A DNA stretch of 64,000 bases from DATEUP01 sp041485285 (lineage in GTDB: Archaea; Thermoplasmatota; DTKX01; DATEUP01). The stretch is taken from positions 1 to 64,000 of the forward strand of contig JBGPJF010000004.1 in the NCBI GenBank assembly GCA_041485285.1, written 5' to 3'. Shown in pieces: positions 18,475-26,767 of the stretch (positions are counted from its first letter, which is position 1; each line of letters starts with the position of its first letter). The notes under the pieces are model-generated. The model ran no database searches, was not told the DNA's origin, and was given only the letters and a program-made list of their open reading frames with translations. Made by a program: the position numbers and the translations under genes.

Positions 18475-18947
18475 CGGGGGCTGTCCGCCAATTCGGCCTC
18501 GGCCGCCTTGAAGTAGCCGTCCATCGTCCGGCGGCTCTCCTTCAGGTCGATCCGCTTGTACATGCCGATGGCGTTTGCGAACCTAACGAAGGGCGCCTTG
18601 GGCGTATAGTCCACTTTCACATGGACCATCGTGCCGCCGGCGTCTTCCCGGAACTCGTAAAGGCGCTTTTGCGAGACGAGTTCACCGATGTCGAGCTCGG
18701 CCTCGTAGGTGAAGTTCTCGGGGTGGAGCGTGAGGCGGACCTGGCCCGGGATCTCCATGCGCCCGATCTTGAAACGCTGCTCGCAGATGATGTGGCCGTC
18801 ATCGGTGTGGCGAACGCTGCGGGCAAGCAGCGAGCCGTTTCCGTACTTTTGGCTGAGCGCCGCGTCGTGCTCGGAGAAGTCCGTGTACCAGGGAAAGAGC
18901 TTCTCGCACGAGATTGCCGAGCGCATCTCGAATTCGAAGTGGCCCAT
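18471..18947 (-). CDS. SRPBCC (START/polyketide-cyclase-like) domain protein
   Basis: About 158 residues from ATG 18947. This matches the family start, with strand HFEFEMRSAI opening the helix-grip fold. The pattern of an N-terminal strand, two short helices (EKLFPWYTDF, HDAALSQKYG), a long antiparallel sheet and a long C-terminal helix (DLKESRRTMDGYFKAAEAEL) fits SRPBCC proteins, which bind hydrophobic ligands in a deep cavity. The ligand is unknown. Longer upstream starts would add low-complexity sequence and are not favoured. The gene sits between ychF and a duplicated ychF 3' end, together with the degraded gene behind it, so it may be cargo of an inserted element. Confidence 0.7.
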   Translation of the reverse strand: MGHFEFEMRSAISCEKLFPWYTDFSEHDAALSQKYGNGSLLARSVRHTDDGHIICEQRFKIGRMEIPGQVRLTLHPENFTYEAELDIGELVSQKRLYEFREDAGGTMVHVKVDYTPKAPFVRFANAIGMYKRIDLKESRRTMDGYFKAAEAELADSPR

Positions 18948-19229
18948 GTTCGTCCCGCCTGCGGCCTTAGCCCCGCCCACCCTGCACACGCGCGTGAAGT
19001 TTAGTAGGGCCCAGGGGTGAGCGAAGGCCGGTTGAGGGGCCAACCTTCCGCGGTTGAGGCACCCCGCTTCGCGTTCAAGGACTTTTTGCACCTGTTCCCG
19101 CTTGAGCCACGCGCATCGTGATGGCTCGCGGTGGACCTAATCCCACCAACGCTTGCGTGACGACCCTCATCCAATCCTCGCCCCGCCGCCGGCATGTCTC
19201 CTTGACACTCATCAGCCGCGAGTACGCCC

Positions 19230-19370
19230 GCGCGCGACCTGGCGTTCAAGGTGCACACGGACCTTGGGCAGAAGTTCATCAGGGGCGTTGATCCAAAGCA
19301 CAAGCGCGTGGTTGGGGCGGACCACAAGCTCGTGGCGGGCGATGTCATCAAGATCGTGGCGAGCAAGTGA
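19230..19370 (+). pseudogene. Duplicated 3' end of ychF (47 codons with stop)
   Basis: In the frame that starts GCG CGC GAC at 19230, this encodes ARDLAFKVHTDLGQKF and onward to AGDVIKIVASK and a TGA stop. It aligns without gaps to the last 47 codons of ychF. By eye about 115-116 of 141 bases match, and many differences are synonymous, so the piece diverged while still under coding constraint. There is no upstream coding continuation: bases 18948-19229 show no gene I can support. It looks like a displaced or donated gene end, not a random duplication. It lies just before the RelE-type toxin-antitoxin pair. Confidence 0.75.
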
Positions 19371-19420
19371 GGGGGCCCGTCCGGGCGGCCCAGCGGGGTG
19401 GGGCACGGAACCATTATCTA

Positions 19421-19440
19421 TGGCACACTATAGTATGCCA
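19421..19440. promoter_or_regulatory. 20-bp imperfect palindrome, candidate autoregulatory operator
   Basis: TGGCACACTATAGTATGCCA matches its reverse complement at 18 of 20 positions, with CTATAG at the centre. It lies just before the antitoxin start (19444) and overlaps ATG 19435. An AT-rich TTATCTA at 19414-19420 could be the TATA box. A toxin-antitoxin complex bound here would block initiation. Confidence 0.6.
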
Positions 19441-19443
19441 CAT

Positions 19444-19680
19444 ATGCAGAAGATAACCACCATTCAGCTCTCCGATGCCACGCGCCAGCGAATCGCTCGC
19501 CACAAGAGTCACCCCCGCCAGCCCTACGAGGATGTGATCAACCGCGCCCTTGACCTCCTTGAGGAAGACGACCTCGAGATCACGCCCGCCTTTGCAGCCA
19601 AGATTGCTGAGGGCCGCCGCGACGTGAAGGCCGGGCGCGTTTACACGACTGCTGAATTGATCAAGGAACTCGGGCTTTGA
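19444..19680 (+). CDS. Antitoxin of a RelE/ParE-type toxin-antitoxin pair
   Basis: 78 residues from ATG 19444 (in-frame ATGs at 19435 and 19420 are alternatives). The N-terminus QKITTIQLSDATRQRI resembles the DNA-binding strand-helix-helix of small archaeal antitoxins. It is followed by an acidic stretch (LLEEDDLEI) and a C-terminal tail (RVYTTAELIKELGL) of the kind that wraps around RelE toxins. The toxin start overlaps its stop by four bases. A 20-bp palindrome over the start fits autoregulation. The gene lies directly after the duplicated ychF 3' end, so it may belong to mobile or recently acquired DNA. Confidence 0.75.
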   Translation: MQKITTIQLSDATRQRIARHKSHPRQPYEDVINRALDLLEEDDLEITPAFAAKIAEGRRDVKAGRVYTTAELIKELGL

Positions 19681-19934
19681 CCGCCTTTGTCCTGTTTTGG
19701 TCGCGCCGCGCAATGCGCGACATGCGGGCCCTCGACGCCCTCGTGAAAATGCGAATCCAGTTGCGCGTCGAGCAGTCCCGAGCCGACCCGTTGCGCTTTT
19801 TCGAGCCCCTCAAGGGCACGACCAGCTACAAACTGCGCGTAGGCGACTGGCGCGTTGTCGCGGAGGTCTCGCTCGCGGAGCGGACCATCAATGTCACCGC
19901 GGTTGGCCATCGTCGAAACGTGTACGGCCGATGA
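19677..19934 (+). CDS. RelE/ParE-family toxin
   Basis: 85 residues starting at TTG, in a TTGA overlap with the antitoxin stop. The fold signature is clear: an N-terminal strand (FVLFWSRRAMRDM), a helical hairpin, then the sheet SYKLRVGDWRVVAEV and the end VTAVGHRRNVYGR, typical of RelE-like ribosome-dependent mRNA interferases and ParE-type toxins. The basic residues and the terminal HRRNVY are those usually linked with RNA cleavage in RelE relatives. Cleavage versus gyrase inhibition cannot be decided here. It is tightly coupled to the antitoxin. Confidence 0.82.
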   Translation: MTAFVLFWSRRAMRDMRALDALVKMRIQLRVEQSRADPLRFFEPLKGTTSYKLRVGDWRVVAEVSLAERTINVTAVGHRRNVYGR

Positions 19935-20001
19935 CGCACCATCGCTCCAGGACGGGTTCGCCGGCGCGGCTGATGGGGGTCCGGCCCACCCCCGCAAAGC
20001 C

Positions 20002-20009
20002 CTTTATCG
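20002..20009 (+). promoter_or_regulatory. TATA box of polB
   Basis: CTTTATCG lies 25 bases before the ATG at 20028, with no Shine-Dalgarno sequence between. This predicts a leaderless message. Confidence 0.55.
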
Positions 20010-20027
20010 CCCCAGCGGCTTGGCGGA

Positions 20028-22577
20028 ATGATGGCCCCGAGCCACGAGCGCGTTCCCGCACCCAAGCCGGGCTCAGAATTCGAAGCCGAGGCGCTCCTCC
20101 TCGCCGCCTCCTACAAAATGGACGAGCGGCAGGACCACCCGATCATCGAGCTCTACTGCAAGCGGCGCGACGGCCTGTCGTTCGTCGCGTTCTACGAGGG
20201 GTTCATGCCGTACTTCTACGCGCTCGAGCCGCCGCCGGGGATGAAGGACGCCCTCAAGCGCGACCCGCGCGTCGTCAATGTGGAAGACGCGACGCTCTAC
20301 CACGAGCGAAAGGACCGGCCGGCCTTGAAGATCACGCTCCACAAGCCGGGCGACACGCCCGACGTGCGCACCCTCGTCCAGTCGGAAGGCGCGCACCCGT
20401 TCGCCTCGGACATCATCTTCACGCAGCGGTTCATCTTCGACAAGGACCTCGGCGCGTGCATCCGCGTCAAGGGGAAGGTGCGCAAGTCGGACAAGCGCTA
20501 CCACACGCTGACCCAAGTGGATGTCGCGGAGATCGCGTCGACGGCCCCATTCACGATGCCGCTTGCGACCCTGTGCTTCGACATCGAGAACTCGATCAAG
20601 TTCGGCACCGTGTTTTGTATCGGCTACGCGTTTGACGCCGGCGATGGCAAGATTCAGGAGGGAATCATCCGGGGGGAGGAAAAGCAGATCCTCGAAGAGT
20701 TCGCCAAGGTCGTTCGCGAACTCGACCCCGATGTGATCACGGGCTACAACATCGAGGGGTACGACATCCCGCACCTGCAGAAGCGCGCGGGAGCGCTGCG
20801 CCTTGCTCCGTTCACGCTCTCCCGCGAGGGCTCGGAGCTGCGCGAATTCATGAACCGGTTCCTGCGCGCGACCGGCCGCATCCTCACTGACACGTGGTGG
20901 AATGTGAAGCGCGAGCTGCACCCCAAGCAGGAGACGCTGCAGGCCGTGGCGATGGAGCTCTTCGGCGAGGGGAAGGACGATGTCGACTCCTCGAAGATGG
21001 ACGAGGAGTGGGCCAGTGACCCCGACAAGGTCGCGAAGTACTGCATCCGCGACTCGGTGCTGTGCCTGCGGATTCACCAGCACTTGCGCGTGATGGACAA
21101 GTTCCAGAACCTGGCGGCCGTCGCCAAGCTCCCGGTCGACGAGACGATCAACGGGCGGACATCGACGCTCATCGACTCGATCCTCATCCGCGCGGCCGAC
21201 CGGGCCCATGTGGCCGTCCCGATGAGCCGGCGCAACGAGCGCGACAAGCCGATCGAGGGCGGCTACGTCCACGCCGTCAAGCCGGGCATCTACAACTGGG
21301 TCTGCGTGCTCGACTTCAAGTCGATGTACCCGTCGATCATGATCGCCAACAACATCTGCTTCACGACGCTCGTGCGCGACGGAAGTGGCCCGATCAAGGC
21401 GCCCAATGGCGCGAGCTACATGGCGCCCGAAGAGCGAGCGGGAATCCTCCCCGCGATCCTCAAGGACCTGATGGCCAGCCGCGACGACCTCAAGAAGAGG
21501 GTGCGCGCGGCCAAGACGAAGGAGGAGGGCCAATTCTACAACGGCCTGCAGGAGGCCGTGAAGATCCTGATGAACTCCTTCTACGGCGTGATGGCCTCGG
21601 CCTTTTACCGGTTCACCGACCCGAAGATCGGCGAGAGCATCACGACCTTCGCCCGCCAGAACATCCAGCGTGTGATCAAGGACTTGGAAACCGACCAGCT
21701 CGAAGTCATCTACAGCGACACGGACAGCGTGTTTTTCCGCTCGCCGGAGCCGTCGCTCGAGGGCGCGGTCACCGCCGGCAAGAAGGTGGCCGAGCGCTAC
21801 TCGAAAGGCGGCCTCTCGCTTGAGTTCGAGAAGGTCATGAACCCGTTCTTCAGCCATGGGGCGAAGAAGCGGTATGTCGGCAAGATTCTCTGGCCGCGCG
21901 AGGACACGATCTTCCGCGGCTACGAAGTGAGGCGAACCGACGCTTTCGACTGGCAGTCGGACTCCCTGAATGCGGTTTTTGAGCGCCTTTTCGCGGAGGA
22001 CACCGATGGGTTGCTGAAGATCGCGAAGGAGCGCGTCGAGAAAGTCGCCAAGGGGGATGTGCCGAAGGCAAGCCTTGTAATCTCGCGCTCGGTGCGCGAT
22101 GTGGACGACTATGATTCCCCGCACAAGGAGAGCTTGCAGAATGTCCGCGTAATGCGCAAACTGCAGGCGCTCGGCATTGACGTGCAACCGGGCATGAAGG
22201 TCTCATGGATTGTGGCCACGGTCGACAAGAAGCAGGACCTCGAACCGTACCTTGGCCCGGAGTCGGAGAAGGCCATCACGCCCGACTGGGACTTCTACGC
22301 TCGGCGCACGGCGGCGACGCTTGCGCGGGTGACGGAAGTGTTCGGGTGGGGAGTGAACGACCTGCTCAAGGGGTCTCGCACGAAGACGCTCTTCGAGGGG
22401 TTTGCAGCCAAGCCCGTCGAAGAGGACGACAGCCCGGAGCCCGACGGCGAGGACGGCGAAACGCCCAAGGAGGCCCCGGCGGCCAAGAAGGCGGAGCCGA
22501 CCCGGGCGCCGATCACGACGGGCAAGCCGAAGCCCGTGCTCGACAAGGACAAGAAGTCGCTCGAGGACTTTTTCTGA
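20028..22577 (+). CDS. polB: DNA polymerase family B (PolB), replicative/repair, with 3'-5' exonuclease
   Basis: 849 residues. The exonuclease motifs are intact: FDIEN near residue 185 (Exo I), GYNIEGYD near 239 (Exo II) and YCIRDS near 338 (Exo III). The polymerase motifs are DFKSMYPSI near 429 (A), LMNSFYG near 515 (B) and YSDTDS near 562 (C), whose aspartates bind the catalytic metals. The last 70 residues are a Pro/Glu/Lys-rich tail ending in KKSLEDFF, which matches the Q-x-x-(L/I)-x-x-F-F-like PIP box used to bind PCNA. A PCNA gene lies about 8 kb downstream. No intein is present. Start ATG 20028 (or 20031) follows its TATA box by 25 bases. Confidence 0.95.
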   Translation: MMAPSHERVPAPKPGSEFEAEALLLAASYKMDERQDHPIIELYCKRRDGLSFVAFYEGFMPYFYALEPPPGMKDALKRDPRVVNVEDATLYHERKDRPALKITLHKPGDTPDVRTLVQSEGAHPFASDIIFTQRFIFDKDLGACIRVKGKVRKSDKRYHTLTQVDVAEIASTAPFTMPLATLCFDIENSIKFGTVFCIGYAFDAGDGKIQEGIIRGEEKQILEEFAKVVRELDPDVITGYNIEGYDIPHLQKRAGALRLAPFTLSREGSELREFMNRFLRATGRILTDTWWNVKRELHPKQETLQAVAMELFGEGKDDVDSSKMDEEWASDPDKVAKYCIRDSVLCLRIHQHLRVMDKFQNLAAVAKLPVDETINGRTSTLIDSILIRAADRAHVAVPMSRRNERDKPIEGGYVHAVKPGIYNWVCVLDFKSMYPSIMIANNICFTTLVRDGSGPIKAPNGASYMAPEERAGILPAILKDLMASRDDLKKRVRAAKTKEEGQFYNGLQEAVKILMNSFYGVMASAFYRFTDPKIGESITTFARQNIQRVIKDLETDQLEVIYSDTDSVFFRSPEPSLEGAVTAGKKVAERYSKGGLSLEFEKVMNPFFSHGAKKRYVGKILWPREDTIFRGYEVRRTDAFDWQSDSLNAVFERLFAEDTDGLLKIAKERVEKVAKGDVPKASLVISRSVRDVDDYDSPHKESLQNVRVMRKLQALGIDVQPGMKVSWIVATVDKKQDLEPYLGPESEKAITPDWDFYARRTAATLARVTEVFGWGVNDLLKGSRTKTLFEGFAAKPVEEDDSPEPDGEDGETPKEAPAAKKAEPTRAPITTGKPKPVLDKDKKSLEDFF

Positions 22578-22629
22578 AGGCGCGCGGCCCGGCCAATCTT
22601 GATAAGACGGATGGCCGCTCGCGCGGCTG

Positions 22630-23391
22630 ATGGGCGTGTTCAACCGCACGCAGGCGTACTACGACGCGGTCTACCACTACAAGGACTACAAGTCCGAGGC
22701 GGCGGCGCTCACCGAGACCATCGAACGGGACAGGCGCTCCAAGGGCCGAGACCTGCTCGATGTAGCATGCGGCACCGGCGCGCACCTCGCGCACCTGAAA
22801 AAGCGCTACCGCTGCACGGGGCTGGACCTCGATGCGGGGATGCTCAAGGTGGCGAAAGGCCGCATCCCGGGCGTGCGCCTCCACCGCGCGGACATGCGGG
22901 GCTTCGACCTGGGGCGCGAGTTCGACGTGGTGGTTTGCCTGTTCGGGTCGATCGGGTTCAGCAACGATGTCCGGGGCCTCGACCGCACGATCGCCGCATT
23001 CGCCCGCCACACGAAACCCGGCGGCGTCGTGGTCGTGGAGCCTTGGATCCTCCGGGGCAAGTTCGGCCACGGGCGGACCGGCATTCAGATGGGGGAGGCG
23101 GAGGGAGTCAAGGTAGCCCGCGCCTTCCGCAGCGCGGCGCGAGGGCGGGTCTCGAAACTCCATTTCCACTACCTGGTGGCCGCGGACGGCAAGGTGACCT
23201 CCATCCGCGAGACGCAAACCCTCGGCCTCTTTTCCCGCGGCGAATACGAGCGTGCGTTCCGCCGCGCGGGCCTCTCCGTTCGATTCTATAAGCGGGGCCT
23301 CACCGGCCGGGGCCTTTTGGTGGGCCTAAAACCGCTCGGCGAGCACGGCACTGTCAAGCGGCGCAGGGCTCAGCGCAAAACCGCTAAATAG
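22630..23391 (+). CDS. Class I SAM-dependent methyltransferase
   Basis: 253 residues with a Rossmann methyltransferase core. Motif I is LLDVACGTGAHL near residue 42, the acidic residue after beta-2 is in GLDLDAGML, DMRGFDL follows, and the beta-4 segment is FDVVVCLFGSIGF. The C-terminal half carries a mixed sheet and a basic tail (KRRRAQRKTAK). The nearest general resemblance is to small-molecule methyltransferases that cap the active site with a C-terminal beta sheet; the substrate is unknown. A TTGATAAG box lies about 30 bases upstream. The stop codon is embedded in the TAAATAG box of the next gene. Confidence 0.85.
   Translation: MGVFNRTQAYYDAVYHYKDYKSEAAALTETIERDRRSKGRDLLDVACGTGAHLAHLKKRYRCTGLDLDAGMLKVAKGRIPGVRLHRADMRGFDLGREFDVVVCLFGSIGFSNDVRGLDRTIAAFARHTKPGGVVVVEPWILRGKFGHGRTGIQMGEAEGVKVARAFRSAARGRVSKLHFHYLVAADGKVTSIRETQTLGLFSRGEYERAFRRAGLSVRFYKRGLTGRGLLVGLKPLGEHGTVKRRRAQRKTAK
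23384..23391 (+). promoter_or_regulatory. TATA-like box fused with the methyltransferase stop codon
   Basis: CTAAATAG ends at the TAG stop of the methyltransferase gene. It is about 29 bases before an in-frame TTG (23414) and about 57 before ATG 23441 of the next gene. Confidence 0.5.
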
Positions 23392-23440
23392 CGCGGGGGC
23401 CAGAGCGACCACCTTGCGCTCCTCCCAACGCCTTTCCAGC

Positions 23441-26400
23441 ATGCGCAAAACGACCGCTGCACTGATGGCCGTTGCGCTCGCGTTTCCGGCCCTGCCGATA
23501 CCGGCGGCGGCGGCCGCCGGCCCCGGCGTCGTGGGCGAGGTGCCTCATTTTACCAACATCACCACGAGCGCGGGCCTCGGGACTCCGGCCACGGCACTCA
23601 CCGCCACCGACATAATCCGCGAGACGAACAACGCGTTCATCAACGGCGGCAAGGGCGCAGCGTGGTTCGACTACAACAACGACGGGTGGGAGGACCTGCT
23701 CATCGGCGGCGTGCACAAGCGGGAGCTCTACCGCAACAACGGCGATGAAACGTTCACCGAAGTCATCGCGTCGACGGGCCTTGCCGGCACCGCCTACACG
23801 ATGGGCGTGCTGACGCCCGACCTCACCAACGACGGCCTGCCGGACGTCGTGTTCGTGGACTGGTTCAACCGCTCGGAGATTTTCCTTAACCGGGGCAACG
23901 GGACCTTCGAGAATGTCACGCGCGGGTGGAATTTCCTCATCCAGGGCCCGTCCACCGGCATTGCCTTCGGCGACCTCGACGGGGACGGGTGGGGCGACCT
24001 CTACATCGGCTCGTACTACAAACGGACGCCGTACCTGCTGCGCAACCTGCAAGGCAAAGGGCTCCAGGACATGGGGGACGTCGCGGGCCTGCGCAACCTC
24101 ACCGACCAGACCTTCCAGCCCCTCATTTTCGATTACGACCTCGATGGCGACCTCGACATCTATGAGGTCAACGACTTCGGGCCGGACGCGCTCTACCGAA
24201 ACGATGGCAACTGGACCTTCACCGATGTGAGCGCGGCCACGGGCGTCGCAATCCCCGGGGACGGGATGGGCGCGGCGCTGGGCGACCTCAACGGTGACGG
24301 CTACCAGGACATTTTCATCACGAATTTCGGGCAAGACTCGTGGATGGTGTACGACCCTGCCAACGGCACGTACAGCGACCAGATCCGCTTCATGAACATT
24401 ACGGACCTGGAGGTCGGCTGGGGCGTCCAGACGATGGACTTCAACAATGACGGCTACCTCGACCTGTTCGTCGCCGACGGCCGCGTGATCCAGGGGCAGC
24501 CGCCGGAGGCGGACAAGTTCTTCATCAACGCTGGCGACAACACCTTCTCGCAAGTGGAGGCCGAGGCAGGCCTCAAAGACTGGGGGATCAACAAGGGGTC
24601 AGCAGCGGCGGATTTCAACAAGGACGGGACGATGGACCTATGGGTCGCCAATGTCGCCGAGAATTCATCCCTCTACCGCAATGAGCCCGGACCCAACCAT
24701 TGGTTTGAGGTATCGCTGACGGGCGTGGCGAGCGTGCGGCAGGGCGTGGGGGCCCGCGTGCTTGTCGGGGCGGGAGGGCGCACCTTCGCGCACCAAGTGA
24801 TCTTGGGTTCGTCGTACCTCTCACAGGACTCGCTCATCCAGCACTTCGGCATCGGAGGCGCGACCACGGTCGACCGGCTCACCGTGGAGTGGCCCTCGGG
24901 CGCGCGGCAGGAGTTCACCAACCTGAGCGCAGACCAGCTCGTCCACATCACGGAGTACGAGGGGAACGCTCCCGTGGCGCGGCCCGCGAATGTGACGGGA
25001 GACGCGGGCGTGCCGGTCACGCTTGATGGCACCAACTCCACCGATGACACGCGGATCGTTGCGTGGAATTGGACGTTCTCGGCGCCTTACCCGAACCTTA
25101 CGCTGAACGGCTCGTCCCCCAAGATCACCTTCTACGACGGCCTCAATTTCACGGGGACGCTGAAGGTGACGGACGCCTTTGGCAATTGGAACGCGGCAAA
25201 TTTCTCGATCCGAATCCAGCCGGCGGGCCACCCGCTGGTTGACCTAGGGCCCGATCTGGCCGTCAACCAGAACGACACCGTGACGCTGTCGGCGACGCTG
25301 AAGGGGCCCGTGCAGCAGCCCGACTACGCGAACACCACTTTCGAGTGGGTCATCACGGGGCCGGGCGGCCCTTGGGCCCTGTCGGGCCGCAATGTCACGC
25401 ACACCTTCGTGCTGCCCGGGGTCTACACCGTGCAGGTGAACGCCACCGACCAGTTCGGGCTGTGGGGCCTCGACGAACTCTTCGTCACGACCGGCGACCC
25501 TGAGCCTCCGGTGATCGTGTTCAACCCGCCGGCATCGGTCCCCGAAGACACGCTGTTCACCCTCGATGCGTCGCTCACCACCGACAATGACCCGTCGTTC
25601 CCGGGGTCCGGGCTCTTCTATTGGCGATTGAACGGCGCGCAGGGGCAATTCGAGATCAACACGGGGGCGGTGGCGGACTTTACCCTTCGCGACCCCGGCG
25701 CCGCGCACTTCGATCTGGAGGTGACGGACGCGTCGGGAAACCTCGCCTCGCGTTCGTTCATCATCGAGGCCATTGACGGGACGCCGCCGCGCGCCGACGG
25801 CGGCTCCGACCGCGTCGTGAGCGCGGGGTCGACCGTGCGCCTCGATGGGACGAACTCGTCGGACAACGACCCGTCGCTGCTCGCGCGTGGAACCTTTGAG
25901 TGGACGTTCGAAGGCCCCGACGGAGCAAGCCGCGCCTACGGGCCGGTCACGGAGTTCATCGCCCAAAGCCCCGGCGTGACGCACGTGCACCTGAATGTCC
26001 GCGACCCCAGCGGGAACACGGCCGTGCCCGACGATGAGTTCACGATCACGGCGATCGACACGACCGCGCCCACGTTGCAGCCGCTCCCGGATTACGACGT
26101 GACGCTGGGCGACCCGGTGACTTTTGCCGCCGGGAATGTCACCGACAACGACCCGTCGTTCGCGACGACGGCGACCTACCTGTGGCAGTTCCGCGACGGG
26201 ACGGCCTTGATCACCCTTGGGGGGGCGGTCGTGAACCACACGTTCGTTTCGACGGGGGCGTTCCGCGTCGACATGTCGGTGCGGGATGCCGCCAGCAACT
26301 ACGCGCGCGGCAACTTCACCGTGCGGGTGAGCGACCGCACGGCGCCGGTGGCGTTGGCCTCCGTCGCGAACGCGTCGTTCGTGGGGGACAGCGTCGAACT

Positions 26401-26767
26401 CAACGGCTCGGCGTCCACCGACAATGTGCGCATCGTGAGCTACGTTTGGACCTTTGAGCCCGCGGTGGAGGTCGAAAAGCTGAACGGAGCGCAGGTCCGT
26501 TGGACGTTTACAGCCGCGGGCAATTACACGCTGACGCTGACGGTCGAAGATGCCGCGGGGAACGCGGCAACCGCGCACTTTGCCATCGAGATCAAGCCGT
26601 CCCCGGCGCCCCCGCCGCCGCCCCCGCCCGACCACACCGGCGGAAACCAGTCGCAAGCGCAACCGACGGACAACACGGCGCTGTCGGTCGTGGGCGCCGC
26701 GCTCGTGCTCGCGGCTGCGGCCGCCGCCGTCATGCTGTTCCGCCGGTGGCGGCGGGAGCAGGCTTAG
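23441..26767 (+). CDS. Surface protein: FG-GAP/VCBS propeller, ASPIC/UnbV domain, PKD-like repeats, membrane anchor
   Basis: About 1,108 residues from ATG 23441, which gives the signal peptide RKTTAALMAVALAFPALP; TTG 23414 would place the start at leaderless distance from its TATA box. Residues about 60-410 hold at least seven FG-GAP-type calcium loops, for example DYNNDGWEDL, DLDGDGWGDL, DYDLDGDLDI and DFNNDGYLDL. An ASPIC/UnbV-type domain follows (GVGARVLVGAGG to DRLTVEWPSG, about 430-500). Then come about five PKD-like domains (DGTNSTDD, DLGPDLAVNQND, GSASTDNVRIVSY), a Pro-rich linker, one transmembrane helix and the tail RRWRREQA. The 3' end overlaps the convergent priS gene by 38 bases. 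The likely role is calcium-dependent adhesion. Confidence 0.85.
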   Translation: MRKTTAALMAVALAFPALPIPAAAAAGPGVVGEVPHFTNITTSAGLGTPATALTATDIIRETNNAFINGGKGAAWFDYNNDGWEDLLIGGVHKRELYRNNGDETFTEVIASTGLAGTAYTMGVLTPDLTNDGLPDVVFVDWFNRSEIFLNRGNGTFENVTRGWNFLIQGPSTGIAFGDLDGDGWGDLYIGSYYKRTPYLLRNLQGKGLQDMGDVAGLRNLTDQTFQPLIFDYDLDGDLDIYEVNDFGPDALYRNDGNWTFTDVSAATGVAIPGDGMGAALGDLNGDGYQDIFITNFGQDSWMVYDPANGTYSDQIRFMNITDLEVGWGVQTMDFNNDGYLDLFVADGRVIQGQPPEADKFFINAGDNTFSQVEAEAGLKDWGINKGSAAADFNKDGTMDLWVANVAENSSLYRNEPGPNHWFEVSLTGVASVRQGVGARVLVGAGGRTFAHQVILGSSYLSQDSLIQHFGIGGATTVDRLTVEWPSGARQEFTNLSADQLVHITEYEGNAPVARPANVTGDAGVPVTLDGTNSTDDTRIVAWNWTFSAPYPNLTLNGSSPKITFYDGLNFTGTLKVTDAFGNWNAANFSIRIQPAGHPLVDLGPDLAVNQNDTVTLSATLKGPVQQPDYANTTFEWVITGPGGPWALSGRNVTHTFVLPGVYTVQVNATDQFGLWGLDELFVTTGDPEPPVIVFNPPASVPEDTLFTLDASLTTDNDPSFPGSGLFYWRLNGAQGQFEINTGAVADFTLRDPGAAHFDLEVTDASGNLASRSFIIEAIDGTPPRADGGSDRVVSAGSTVRLDGTNSSDNDPSLLARGTFEWTFEGPDGASRAYGPVTEFIAQSPGVTHVHLNVRDPSGNTAVPDDEFTITAIDTTAPTLQPLPDYDVTLGDPVTFAAGNVTDNDPSFATTATYLWQFRDGTALITLGGAVVNHTFVSTGAFRVDMSVRDAASNYARGNFTVRVSDRTAPVALASVANASFVGDSVELNGSASTDNVRIVSYVWTFEPAVEVEKLNGAQVRWTFTAAGNYTLTLTVEDAAGNAATAHFAIEIKPSPAPPPPPPPDHTGGNQSQAQPTDNTALSVVGAALVLAAAAAAVMLFRRWRREQA

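Noticed and set aside
20073..22187. A 704-codon open frame antisense to polB, and a similar 704-codon frame at 34592-36706 antisense to gyrA
   Set aside because: Both lie opposite intact enzymes with all catalytic motifs. Their composition (Arg, Val, Glu, Leu, Asp runs) is that of a complement-strand shadow.
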